This document shows, piece by piece, positions 1 to 7,731 of a stretch of 64,000 bases of DNA. This DNA is from Vibrio maerlii. GTDB taxonomy: Bacteria; Pseudomonadota; Gammaproteobacteria; Enterobacterales; Vibrionaceae. The position numbers and the translations under genes are program-made. The notes below the pieces were generated by a model. That model had not been told where the DNA came from. It worked only from the letters and a program-made list of their open reading frames with translations, and searched no databases. The number at the start of each line of letters is the position of its first letter. Positions within the stretch are counted from its first letter, which is position 1. The stretch spans positions 186,001 through 250,000 of the forward strand of contig NZ_QRHC01000007.1 of NCBI RefSeq assembly GCF_003415655.1, given 5' to 3'.

Positions 1-2
1 AA

Positions 3-95
3 GATTCAGATGGTGACGGTATCGGTGATGTATGTGACACAAACACAGAATTAAATTGGGACAACGCGAACTGGGATGAAGCAACGTGGCAGTAA
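3..95 (+). CDS. C-terminal end of a TSP3-repeat (calcium-binding) protein, 5' truncated
   Basis: An open frame enters from the left edge and stops at TAA 93-95. The visible tail contains DSDGDGIGDVCD, the spaced Asp/Gly/Cys signature of thrombospondin type-3 calcium-binding repeats, followed by a Trp/Asn-rich end (NWDNANWDEATWQ). Such repeats are common in exported or surface proteins of marine gammaproteobacteria. Only 30 residues are visible, so no further function can be given. The next gene starts 27 nt downstream on the same strand, so the two may be co-transcribed. Confidence 0.6.
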   Translation, partial: DSDGDGIGDVCDTNTELNWDNANWDEATWQ

Positions 96-122
96 TTGCT
101 AGGCTTAAATAAGGAAATTATT

Positions 123-1448
123 ATGAAAACTACAAACAAACTTCTATTGGCAGCAGCGATTAGCAATGTACTGGCGTTAAATGCAATGGCTGCTGAGCTT
201 CATGAATTTAAGTCTGGAGATCCAGCGCTTGCGAGTGAGGTGAACAGTAACTTTTCAATTCTAGATACGGAACGTGAAAATCTGAAAGCAGAGCTCCTAG
301 ATGACATCATAGATCTAGAAACAAGTGTTGCTACCATGGAGACAAACTTAGGTTCATTAACTGATCGTGTTTCGACTCTAGATCCCTCTGGTTCTGGTGG
401 GGATGGTGGCGGTACAACGCCTCCAGATTACGATATTGCAATAGATTGCAATGCTGAACCATCGGCTTTAGCTGATTCGTTGTACTCGATAGGAACAACT
501 CAACAACGCGTTAACTACACACTCACCGGGACTTGTGACGCTGGTGTAATTCAACGAGGTTACGTTCGTATTGAAGGTGGAGCTATCGCTGCAAACACCG
601 ACCTTAGTGATTCTGACGGTGAGTCCCTGCAGATTGGGAGACAATCGAATGTACGTCTTGTTGATGTTTCTTTAGAGAGTAATCTCCTTGTAGAAGGTAA
701 TTCTAACCTGCGTTTAGAAAATGTTACGCTTCCTGCGCTTGGTCCTATTGGCTCCGGTGATGATGCAAGGGATAGAGAGAACATAACGCTCAATGCCTCT
801 ACACTATACATAAAGAAAGGTAGTGTTGATAACTTAGCTTTGTATGCTAAAAATAATTCTAATGCTCTGATTGGGAGTAAAGTCACGAGCAGTGGCGGTT
901 CTTACGTCTTTGCACAAAACAACTCGGTGATTGAAATTGATAACAATGACCTTTGGTTTGGATTCATTTTATCAAATAATAATTCGTATATTTACGGTCA
1001 AACGTTGGATGCAGATGCGATTTATTCTGAATATAACTCAATGATCTCAACTAATAACTTGTACGTGAGTGGCGGGGATAATGAACTGGAAATAATACAC
1101 CAGTCGCTAGTGGAGGTTATGGGTGGTATCAATGCTACTGAAAGTGACAGTGCTTTAAATATCGAAATCAAAGATGGTAGTAGTCTTTTAGTTTATGGAG
1201 ACGTAACTGCCGGAACGATGGCGTGTAGTTTTGGCTCTCGTTATGACATTGATGGGAACTTAAATCTTCACAGAAGTTTTGATTTTGAACCTTATCCAAG
1301 TGTTGATATGTATGATGGTTGCAATGGTAAAGTAGATGGTACTTATCCTGATGAGAGTATGATTCATCTAGGTGTACTGTCGGCATTTAATGGCCAAGCG
1401 GAGTTCTATCAGGAAAACCCAGCAGAAAATCCTGACCCTGTAATGTGA
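123..1448 (+). CDS. Exported Asn-rich beta-helix-like protein (possible surface protein)
   Basis: The protein has 441 residues and I do not recognise a named family. The start is ATG 123, preceded by AAGGAA; an in-frame TTG at 96 is less likely because the signal peptide begins at the ATG (MKTTNKLLLAAAISNVLALNAMA). Next come an F-x-x-G-x-P-A-x-A-S-E-V-N-x-N-F segment and a short coiled coil (about residues 25-85), an arrangement often seen at the N-terminus of exported proteins in marine bacteria. A Gly/Pro linker follows, then about 330 residues of irregular Asn/Ser-rich short strands suggestive of a beta-helix. Two Cys pairs (DCNAEP...GTCDAG and MACSF...DGCNG) could form periplasmic or extracellular disulfides. 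There is no visible anchor or autotransporter barrel. Confidence 0.65.
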   Translation: MKTTNKLLLAAAISNVLALNAMAAELHEFKSGDPALASEVNSNFSILDTERENLKAELLDDIIDLETSVATMETNLGSLTDRVSTLDPSGSGGDGGGTTPPDYDIAIDCNAEPSALADSLYSIGTTQQRVNYTLTGTCDAGVIQRGYVRIEGGAIAANTDLSDSDGESLQIGRQSNVRLVDVSLESNLLVEGNSNLRLENVTLPALGPIGSGDDARDRENITLNASTLYIKKGSVDNLALYAKNNSNALIGSKVTSSGGSYVFAQNNSVIEIDNNDLWFGFILSNNNSYIYGQTLDADAIYSEYNSMISTNNLYVSGGDNELEIIHQSLVEVMGGINATESDSALNIEIKDGSSLLVYGDVTAGTMACSFGSRYDIDGNLNLHRSFDFEPYPSVDMYDGCNGKVDGTYPDESMIHLGVLSAFNGQAEFYQENPAENPDPVM

Positions 1449-1466
1449 TAGATGAATAAGCCCTCT

Positions 1467-1501
1467 AAAGGCGATATGGGCTGTCCATATCGCCTTTTTA
1501 T
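1467..1501 (+). terminator. Rho-independent terminator
   Basis: The inverted repeat AAAGGCGATATGG / CCATATCGCCTTT is followed by T-rich sequence. It lies 20 nt after the stop of the preceding exported protein gene. Confidence 0.8.
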
Positions 1502-1537
1502 TCGTTGGATGCCAATTGGTTTGCAAAGGAGTGAGTG

Positions 1538-1789
1538 ATGATCGTTGTAAAAATCTACGCTACGGGATGTAAAAGCTGTTCATTGACTGCTGAGTTGGTA
1601 GCGCTTGTGGCAGATGAACTGAGGGTTGATATTGAGATCCAAACAATCACCGATCTTCGAGCAATAATAAACGCAGGTATTATTAACACGCCGTGCTTAA
1701 TGATTGATGACATTGTCTTAAAATCTGGTGCTGTACCTTCCGTGCAATTGATTCGAGAACACTTGAGCATGTATGTGCCGATACACTAA
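1538..1789 (+). CDS. Small thioredoxin-fold protein with CxxC
   Basis: An 83-residue protein with the redox motif C11-K-S-C14 right after the first beta strand, and a Thr-Pro pair (NTPCLMIDD) at the usual cis-proline position. This matches the small thioredoxin-like family with a MIVVKIYATGCKSC-type N-terminus. A third Cys follows the cis-Pro. There is no signal peptide, so it is likely cytoplasmic. The start is ATG 1538 with GGAG six bases upstream; the in-frame GTG at 1535 would sit too close. It follows a strong terminator and probably has its own promoter. Its partner is unknown. Confidence 0.75.
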   Translation: MIVVKIYATGCKSCSLTAELVALVADELRVDIEIQTITDLRAIINAGIINTPCLMIDDIVLKSGAVPSVQLIREHLSMYVPIH

Positions 1790-1985
1790 CTAAAGTATCG
1801 GTCAACTTTAGGCGATTTAACTTTCTTCTGATTTATACGACGAAGCTTCGTTAAGACTTTAGACAACCATCGGCTATCACGACACCACGCTTAAAGATTT
1901 ATAAAAGACTTATAAGAGTCACCTAAATGATCATGACTTCGTCCTGGTTTAAGGTCGCGTGGTAGTCGTAAGTTAGGTGATGTAA

Positions 1986-2741
1986 ATGGAATTTATTAGT
2001 GACCGCAGTGTGCATTTTGACAAGGCTGAAAAAATAAACTTGTCTTATCGTCAACATATAAGAAAAACGTTGAAGTCTGTGGGTGTAGAGCATGTTGCAC
2101 TGTCCGTATCACCCAATAATAAATCGCCCTACTACCTAGAGGTTACAGAGTTAGGAAGTAAAATAAAATTTGCTTCTAGAGCCAAAGCAATTGAAATATT
2201 AGAGAAGTACTCTAAACAAGCTAGAACCGCGGACATGAAAAGAGGTCGTACACATGTCCTCAATCGTGACATCTGGGTTAACTACTTTTGTGGTGATGAG
2301 CTTATTATTCGGCATATCCATCCCCATCTGTACATATATAGAGTCACTTTAGATTGTGATACTGAAGTGACCTTGCATTTCCATAGCTTAAAAAACTTGC
2401 TTTCAGACGCTTTAGATACTCTTCAAAATATGGTTGATATTGTTGAGAAATGGGTTGTCTCTTGGCTTGCGCATCAACGTCTACTTTACTCGCTTGCAAA
2501 TATTGGCCTGGTCAGTCAAGAAGCAGAAATGCTCAATTTAACAAACGCTGAGCATGAAGTGCTATCGCTGATGCTTAGAGGCTTCACGAGCAATGAGATT
2601 GCAGCTTATCGACAGGTTTCAAAAGAGACGGTTCGTTCTCAGATCAAGTCATTACTCCACAAAACAAACAGTCATAGTCAAAATGAACTGATCGCCAGTC
2701 ATAGTCACTTTAATCAACTTTGTTATTCATTATTTGATTGA
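1986..2741 (+). CDS. LuxR-type HTH transcriptional regulator
   Basis: A 251-residue protein. The last ~65 residues form a LuxR/FixJ-type HTH (LTNAEHEVLSLMLRGFTSNEIAAYRQVSKETVRSQIKSLL...). The N-terminal ~180 residues match no receiver or autoinducer domain I recognise. AGGTGA lies six bases before ATG 1986. It converges with csgG across a shared terminator, so it sits at the edge of the curli cluster and could be one of two local curli regulators, the other being the VpsT-like gene at 6992. This role is inferred only from position. Confidence 0.75.
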   Translation: MEFISDRSVHFDKAEKINLSYRQHIRKTLKSVGVEHVALSVSPNNKSPYYLEVTELGSKIKFASRAKAIEILEKYSKQARTADMKRGRTHVLNRDIWVNYFCGDELIIRHIHPHLYIYRVTLDCDTEVTLHFHSLKNLLSDALDTLQNMVDIVEKWVVSWLAHQRLLYSLANIGLVSQEAEMLNLTNAEHEVLSLMLRGFTSNEIAAYRQVSKETVRSQIKSLLHKTNSHSQNELIASHSHFNQLCYSLFD

Positions 2742-2765
2742 GCGAATAGATGCGCAATTAAAATG

Positions 2766-2795
2766 AAACGGCCATTGGTGTGTCAATGGCCGTTT
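2766..2795. terminator. Bidirectional terminator between the LuxR gene and csgG
   Basis: A perfect 12-bp stem AAACGGCCATTG / CAATGGCCGTTT with a 6-nt loop, located between convergent genes. Confidence 0.75.
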
Positions 2796-2840
2796 ATGTT
2801 AAATATGACAGATTGTATTACTAATAGATACAGATAAATG

Positions 2841-3680
2841 TCAGAGGATCTCTCGTACTTGACTCGAGTACTTTTGATAAATTTTGTTTTTAGTCAGGTC
2901 ATCAAAGTCACGCGGTTGCCATAGCCCTCTTGCAACCCCGTCGACAATAAGATGAATAATAGAGGCATCAATTGCCGACATGAGAGCAATATTAACCGGT
3001 TCATTGTTACTGTATCCCAATTCCGCCTCTAACAATTCTTGATAGTCAATATAGCGAAACGCTCCCATGGATAATTGATGACTGTAGATGGTCTTGCTTA
3101 TAGTCACACTCGAAAGGATTCGTCCTGAACGCACATCTACAGCTCTTAGATTCACTGTCACTTGGTCGGCACGATACTCACCAGCAGCACTGATTCCCAA
3201 GTATTTGGCACCCGCACCACCGGTTTTAATGTTCCAATCGTATGCCACAACACCACCTTCTATCATAATGTTTGCAGAGTTAAGTGAGGGTAGGCCATTG
3301 TTATGGTTGTTCACTGTTTCGCCTTTCCCTTGGGCGGCTCGGATAATTTTACGTTCTGTCAGTAAGTTTTGTAGCCCCTCGCGTTCTAAAGGTATAAACC
3401 AGTTTGACTCAAGTAGTGCAGTCGTTAATAGTGCCGTTCCTCCTTGTGGAACAGCAGTCGAGAAGCTACTCGCTGGTGAACTTTTGTATTGGCCAGTCTG
3501 ATCGCGGAAATCATAAACAGAAACCAAGATCCGTCCTTTAGGTGCAGGTAAACTGAGTAAATCAGTGTAGGTAGAACTGCGTTGCATGATCTGTGGGGCT
3601 TCGTCAACATCAGGCACTGATAAGCTGGTGGAGCAAGCCGATATTAAGAGTACAGAGAGTAGGGAAATGACAGCTTTCAT
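2841..3680 (-). CDS. csgG: Curli secretion channel lipoprotein CsgG
   Basis: A 279-residue protein, matching the family length (about 277). The signal peptide ends in lipobox L-I-S-A-C with the lipidated Cys at residue 16. The CsgG fold is recognisable from the sequence around VSVYDFRDQTGQYKSS, the insertion near AAQGKGETVNN, and the strands TVNLRAVDVRSGRILSS and VTISKTIYS. CsgG forms the nonameric outer-membrane pore for unfolded curlin subunits. It is the last gene of a csgE-csgF-csgG run on the minus strand, 10 nt after csgF, so it is very probably in one operon with them. Confidence 0.95.
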   Translation of the reverse strand: MKAVISLLSVLLISACSTSLSVPDVDEAPQIMQRSSTYTDLLSLPAPKGRILVSVYDFRDQTGQYKSSPASSFSTAVPQGGTALLTTALLESNWFIPLEREGLQNLLTERKIIRAAQGKGETVNNHNNGLPSLNSANIMIEGGVVAYDWNIKTGGAGAKYLGISAAGEYRADQVTVNLRAVDVRSGRILSSVTISKTIYSHQLSMGAFRYIDYQELLEAELGYSNNEPVNIALMSAIDASIIHLIVDGVARGLWQPRDFDDLTKNKIYQKYSSQVREIL

Positions 3681-3690
3681 CCTGAGTACC

Positions 3691-4095
3691 TCATAAATCT
3701 GGGTTTAAACCTGATACAGCAATCTCCGTTGACTCGCCGGAGACCTTATCAACAATTTGGACCACAAGAGTGCCGTTGTTATCGACAACATTGAGGTAAA
3801 AGTCATCAGTTTCTAACTGACCAGTGTTGCCATTACCGATGTCTGCCAATAATTGGCTGATTAAGCGAGACTCAAGGCTAGAGGCTAAACGCTCTAAGTC
3901 GGATTCTTCTTCATAACCAAATAGATCGTTATCCGGTGCGCTGTAATCATTGATCGCTTCAGCGTGAAAGATAAGGTGGTCGCTATTCAGCGGATTGCCA
4001 CCAAAACTTGGGTTGACGGGTTCATAGATGAGTTCAGACGCGATACAGGCTTGACTCAGAGTGAGTAAAGTCACTGGAATCCAATAGGCTCTCAT
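3691..4095 (-). CDS. csgF: Curli assembly protein CsgF
   Basis: A 134-residue exported protein. The start is ATG at 4095 (MRAYWIPVTLLTL...), preceded by AAGGAGAA; a longer frame upstream overlaps csgE and is not needed. After the signal peptide the mature N-terminus reads ELIYEPVNPSFGGNPLNSDHL, the conserved CsgF segment (Y-x-P-x-N-P-S-F-G-G-x-P) that inserts into the CsgG pore. CsgF couples CsgG to the CsgB nucleator at the cell surface. It lies between csgE and csgG. Confidence 0.95.
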   Translation of the reverse strand: MRAYWIPVTLLTLSQACIASELIYEPVNPSFGGNPLNSDHLIFHAEAINDYSAPDNDLFGYEEESDLERLASSLESRLISQLLADIGNGNTGQLETDDFYLNVVDNNGTLVVQIVDKVSGESTEIAVSGLNPDL

Positions 4096-4105
4096 GATTT
4101 TCTCC

Positions 4106-4573
4106 TTAAAATTCATCGTGAGCAAGGTCAAAGGTGTCAGCAAACTTTCGTTCTATTTCCCATCTTGCAATATGAGAAATCACCACATCCACAGCGCGTT
4201 CCGCTTCTTCTTTGGCTTTGCGTTTCCCTGGTGTGATTATTGTGCGAAATATCACTGTGTTGCGGTGGATGATACTGATGATGCTGCCATAGCGTGCTGT
4301 TGCTGCTTCTTTAACCGTGAGGTTGACCTTAAGTGGGTCTAATTCGGCATTGAGCAGTTGAGAGAAAGGGTTATAAAAACCCTCTCCCAGTCTTGTCATC
4401 GTGTTATCAATGATCATGCCTTGTATTTCATCAAGGTCGCGCGGCTCAATGAGCTTAAAACTGTGTTGTGCGAGTTTATTTTCAACATTGTCAGTAGTAC
4501 TTTCAGAGTACACATTTAATGAAAATAAGAGCACAACCAAAGTAACACCGTAATGAGTCACCGATAACGCCAT
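4106..4573 (-). CDS. csgE: Curli secretion specificity factor CsgE
   Basis: A 155-residue protein starting at ATG 4573 with GGAGG seven bases upstream; an in-frame ATG further out lacks a ribosome site. A signal peptide is followed by a CsgE-like core (DEIQGMIIDNTMTRLGEGFY...TVKEAATARYGSIISIIHRNTVIFRT...). CsgE is the periplasmic cap that gates CsgG and keeps subunits unfolded. It is first in the minus-strand csgEFG operon and divergent from csgB; the 243-bp gap between them must hold both promoters. Confidence 0.92.
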   Translation of the reverse strand: MALSVTHYGVTLVVLLFSLNVYSESTTDNVENKLAQHSFKLIEPRDLDEIQGMIIDNTMTRLGEGFYNPFSQLLNAELDPLKVNLTVKEAATARYGSIISIIHRNTVIFRTIITPGKRKAKEEAERAVDVVISHIARWEIERKFADTFDLAHDEF

Positions 4574-4816
4574 ACCAGCCTCCTTGTTACTTATAATCCT
4601 AAACTTAACGCCATCCTTACTCATCGTGAGTTTCTATTAAATGTGACATGTGTCTAACCAGGTAAATAAAAATCACCTAAAAGTTTATGCTGAAAGAAAA
4701 ACCTAAACTTAGCAGTGCTTGATAAAGGGGTTATAAACACTTTTTAGTTTATAGAAATATAAACCAAATCATTGAATAATAATCTCATTGAACAACAGGA
4801 CATAAGGAGGGTAATA
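4574..4816. promoter_or_regulatory. Divergent csgE / csgB promoter region
   Basis: A 243-bp AT-rich gap between two divergent curli units. A strong ribosome site (AAGGAGGG, 4804-4811) precedes csgB. Several TATAAA/TATAGA-like hexamers occur near 4730-4765, but I cannot single out one promoter. This is the expected target region for a CsgD/VpsT-type regulator. Confidence 0.5.
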
Positions 4817-5350
4817 ATGACACATTGGGTTAAATTGTTTGTTACTGCTGTTTTCTTATTGAGTAGTTTGTCTGTGTTTAGTCAGTCTGATCAAAGCCAA
4901 TACAATAATGAAGCCCTAATAGACTTAGAAGATGCGATATATAACACGGCTATCATCGATCAATTTCATGATGGTGGGAGTATCGAGCCTAACCAGGCTG
5001 AAATAAAACAGTCAGGTTTTGCGAATTTAGCCGTGATTAAACAATCAGGAAACCATAATTTATCGTCTATTAAACAAGACGGAAATCTAAACATTGCTGT
5101 TTCTAAACAGGTTGGAAGCAATAAAACGGCAAATATATCTCAAGTAGGTAACAGAAATAAAGCATTCGTTGGCCAATATGGAGTCGATGAATCTAATATT
5201 TCTCTTGAACAAAATAATAATCGTAACCTTGCTCTCATCGCTACCAGTGCGGCAAACAGTGGGACACAATCTTATACACAGAATGGAGGCGAATTCTTAT
5301 TTATACATAGTCATACCAATCGATCTATTAAAATAATACAAGGCCGCTAG
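4817..5350 (+). CDS. csgB: Minor curlin / nucleator CsgB
   Basis: A 177-residue exported protein starting at ATG 4817 just after AAGGAGGG. A signal peptide is followed by about five curlin repeats of the form (I/V)KQSGxxNxxx (residues about 65-140: EIKQSGFANLAVIKQSGNHNLSSIKQDG...). The C-terminus is basic (IKIIQGR), like the CsgB tail involved in surface attachment and nucleation. It precedes the csgA-like gene by 39 nt, with no clear terminator between them. Confidence 0.88.
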   Translation: MTHWVKLFVTAVFLLSSLSVFSQSDQSQYNNEALIDLEDAIYNTAIIDQFHDGGSIEPNQAEIKQSGFANLAVIKQSGNHNLSSIKQDGNLNIAVSKQVGSNKTANISQVGNRNKAFVGQYGVDESNISLEQNNNRNLALIATSAANSGTQSYTQNGGEFLFIHSHTNRSIKIIQGR

Positions 5351-5389
5351 TAAATTTATTAGGGGTATATATTCAGAAAGGAAATCATT

Positions 5390-6583
5390 ATGAAAAGACT
5401 AATGTTGGCTACATCTATTGCAATGGTATTCAGTGGTTACGCAGTGGCAGCACCTGGAGACGATAACTCCGTATGGGTAGAGTTGGGTAGTGCTCAAAAC
5501 TCTAGTGTTTATGTTGATCAAGAATCCTCGGGTACGGACGCAAACAATAAAGCTAGTGTTCAGTTTGGTGAGACTCAGGTAAAAGTAGGTAAAGAATGGG
5601 TTAAGACGGGCACATGGCCTTGGCAAGGGCACTGGAAGCCTATTTATGAGCAACGTCCTGCGGATGATATTGATGTGTTCATTAATCAAAACGGGACAGA
5701 AAATGGAGCACACGCCATTGCCGCTGGAACAGGAAGTACGATTGGTATAAACCAAAGTGGTTCAGAGCATATGGGGGTCGCACAGGTTACTGGTCAATCA
5801 CAAGAAGTCTATATTACACAAAATGGTGTCTCGCAAGAAGCATATGTAAGTGCCAGTGGTAAGAATAATTTAGCGACTGTTGTGCAGGCAGGAGAAGGAA
5901 ATTTGGCGACAGTAGCCGCTGAAGGTATCAGTCATTCTGTTTATGTTAATCAAGCTGATAATAGCAATAATGCTTATGTAGATTTGGCTGGTGATGTTAA
6001 CACGGCGTCAGTAATCCAAACAGGTTCTTCGAATACAGCATCCGTTTCTTCTGAAGGGGTCAATGCGCATAATACATTTGCAGTTAGCCAGCATGGAGAA
6101 GGGAATACAACTACCGTAACAGCAGAGGGAGGTTATTTACTTCAAAACTTCTTTAATGAAGCGTACTTAAACACTACGGGTAATGACAACACCGTGAGTG
6201 CTAATTTTGGTAGAGGCTCTCAATTTAACATGTCTTCTGTGACTATTACTAGTGACGAAAACACTGTATCAACGTCATCTTCTGGATGGAGTGATAATAA
6301 TACAGCGGTTGTTAACATTGATGGAGGAAATAATAATACTGTTGGTATTACGCAAGGTGACTTGGACGGTATTTATGCTTCAAGTAATATATCATCGGTA
6401 ATGTTAGAAGATACACTAGACAGTGAAGTCTATATTTCACAAAATCACATGACTTCAGCTGCCTATGTAGACTTGTCAGGTTCAACCAATGACTTTATTA
6501 GTATTAAACAAACCACTAATGATTTGGCATCTGTTACGGGTGCTGGTAGCCAAAATAACAATGTCTATATTAACCAGAAATAA
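5390..6583 (+). CDS. csgA: Major curlin subunit CsgA, unusually long
   Basis: A 397-residue protein with signal peptide MKRLMLATSIAMVFSGYAVA. The rest is built from Asn/Gln/Gly-rich amyloid repeats with recurring VY(V/I)NQ, VYVDQ, VFINQNG and VYITQNG cores. E. coli CsgA is about 151 residues with five repeats, so this subunit is more than twice as long. An aromatic non-repeat insert (VKTGTWPWQGHWKPIYEQ, about residues 68-90) interrupts the array near the start. It sits directly after csgB, as in csgBA operons. The stop codon is followed by a terminator-like hairpin at 6593. Confidence 0.88.
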   Translation: MKRLMLATSIAMVFSGYAVAAPGDDNSVWVELGSAQNSSVYVDQESSGTDANNKASVQFGETQVKVGKEWVKTGTWPWQGHWKPIYEQRPADDIDVFINQNGTENGAHAIAAGTGSTIGINQSGSEHMGVAQVTGQSQEVYITQNGVSQEAYVSASGKNNLATVVQAGEGNLATVAAEGISHSVYVNQADNSNNAYVDLAGDVNTASVIQTGSSNTASVSSEGVNAHNTFAVSQHGEGNTTTVTAEGGYLLQNFFNEAYLNTTGNDNTVSANFGRGSQFNMSSVTITSDENTVSTSSSGWSDNNTAVVNIDGGNNNTVGITQGDLDGIYASSNISSVMLEDTLDSEVYISQNHMTSAAYVDLSGSTNDFISIKQTTNDLASVTGAGSQNNNVYINQK

Positions 6584-6902
6584 TGTAGTTGTAAAAGCGG
6601 CACTCTGTGCCGCTTTTCTCTTTACTTCAAACCCAATCGTGGCTAGAGATAATAATTCCTGGGATATATTCTGCATTGAAAATCCACAGAATATAGAAAT
6701 CACTTTGCTTGCAAAAGATACTCGTCTTGATTTGATGATAATGAGCAGTACAGGAAACTCTATGCGCTATTCAGTGAGTGATAGTGGGAAGTTCACATAC
6801 ACTACCTCTAAAAATCAACTCCCACTGACAATGACAATTGACACTCTTAGTGCTCACCAACAAGTTTCAATGTCACAAAATTGTAAAAAAGAAGTTAAGT
6901 AA
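6561..6902 (+). CDS. Exported protein in csgC position
   Basis: A 113-residue protein starting at ATG 6561, the only plausible start. It overlaps the end of csgA by 23 bases in another frame. A signal peptide (MSILTRNNVVVKAALCAAFLFTSNPIVA) precedes a short beta-rich mature domain with two Cys (FCIENPQNIEITLLA... and SQNCKKEVK). Place, size and predicted export match CsgC/CsgH, the periplasmic inhibitors of premature curlin aggregation, but I see no clear sequence identity, so the call rests on context. The signal-peptide coding region contains a terminator-like hairpin, which suggests low expression relative to csgA. Confidence 0.6.
   Translation: MSILTRNNVVVKAALCAAFLFTSNPIVARDNNSWDIFCIENPQNIEITLLAKDTRLDLMIMSSTGNSMRYSVSDSGKFTYTTSKNQLPLTMTIDTLSAHQQVSMSQNCKKEVK
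6593..6617 (+). terminator. Terminator-like hairpin inside the csgC-position gene
   Basis: A perfect 11-bp stem AAAAGCGGCAC / GTGCCGCTTTT with a 3-nt loop, followed by a pyrimidine tract (CTCTTT). It starts 10 nt after the csgA stop but lies inside the coding sequence that starts at 6561. Confidence 0.65.
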
Positions 6903-6991
6903 TTTCAGGGTTTAACCCATATGGGTGTTGTTGGTTCTCAGTCGTGCTTAGTATATTGATACTACTTTTGTTTAGTTCAAGGATGAATAGC

Positions 6992-7666
6992 ATGAACAAA
7001 GAACTACGTAGTGGGTTGTGCATTGCTCATCGAAATATTCAAACAGAAATGCTCAAGTCAGGCCTTAACTCTGAACTCCGTTTACACCTGTCCCAAGTTG
7101 ACCTTGAGGACCTACCACAAGCATTAAACACAAGACCGTTCGATGTACTTATTATGGATTACGACCTCTTTCGTGAACTCAACGAGAGCCGAACTGTCGT
7201 TCAGAAATGCAATGCAACCCAGCTCCCAGTGGTGCTTATTAATTGTGAGAAGCCATTAAATATAGATACGCTGATACCCTGGAGTCACCTCGCCGGTGTG
7301 TTTTACGCTACTGACTTAGTTGACACTCTTTACAAAGGAATTCAACTCGTGCTTGAAGGTAAGCACTGGCTGAACCGAAGTGTGTCTCAGTCGCTTTTGG
7401 TGCGTTATCGAGAGCAATATAAGGTGGAAAGCCCTCTTCAAGATGGCCTTTTGACCGCTAGAGAATGGCAAATCTTGAAGTTAATTGGTAAAGGCTACAG
7501 TAACGGTGATATCTCACAACATATTTATGTAAGTGAAAATACCGTGAAAACGCATATTTATCATATTTACAGAAAAATTAAAGTGAAGAATCGAGTTGGT
7601 GCTATTTTATGGTTAGAGAATATTGCTGAACCGCTAGAACCAATGCAATCAGCATCCAGCCATTGA
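6992..7666 (+). CDS. CsgD/VpsT-family regulator (c-di-GMP-type LuxR protein)
   Basis: A 224-residue protein. The start is ATG 6992, with AAGG nine bases upstream; ATG 6983 abuts the same AAGG and is less likely. An atypical receiver-like domain (FDVLIMDYDLFRELNES...) lacks the usual phospho-acceptor surroundings. The segment EGKHWLNRSVSQSLL carries WLNR, close to the W[FLM][TS]R motif by which VpsT binds cyclic di-GMP. A LuxR HTH follows (LTAREWQILKLIGKGYSNGDISQHIYVSENTVKTHIYHIYRKI). VpsT and CsgD activate matrix and curli genes, so this is the best candidate curli activator here. The N in place of T/S at motif position 3 is a variant. Confidence 0.85.
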   Translation: MNKELRSGLCIAHRNIQTEMLKSGLNSELRLHLSQVDLEDLPQALNTRPFDVLIMDYDLFRELNESRTVVQKCNATQLPVVLINCEKPLNIDTLIPWSHLAGVFYATDLVDTLYKGIQLVLEGKHWLNRSVSQSLLVRYREQYKVESPLQDGLLTAREWQILKLIGKGYSNGDISQHIYVSENTVKTHIYHIYRKIKVKNRVGAILWLENIAEPLEPMQSASSH

Positions 7667-7691
7667 TGGACTAAACCTTTATAACCAATTG

Positions 7692-7722
7692 AAATAGCAC
7701 CACTTACGTGGTGCTATTTTTT
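7692..7722 (+). terminator. Terminator after the VpsT-like gene
   Basis: Stem AATAGCACCAC / GTGGTGCTATT followed by six T residues. Confidence 0.85.
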
Positions 7723-7731
7723 GAGCTTCAT

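Noticed and set aside
560..886. Long reading frame on the minus strand inside the beta-helix-like gene
   Set aside because: It has no ribosome site and lies fully antisense to a gene with a clear signal peptide; its composition is that of a shadow frame.
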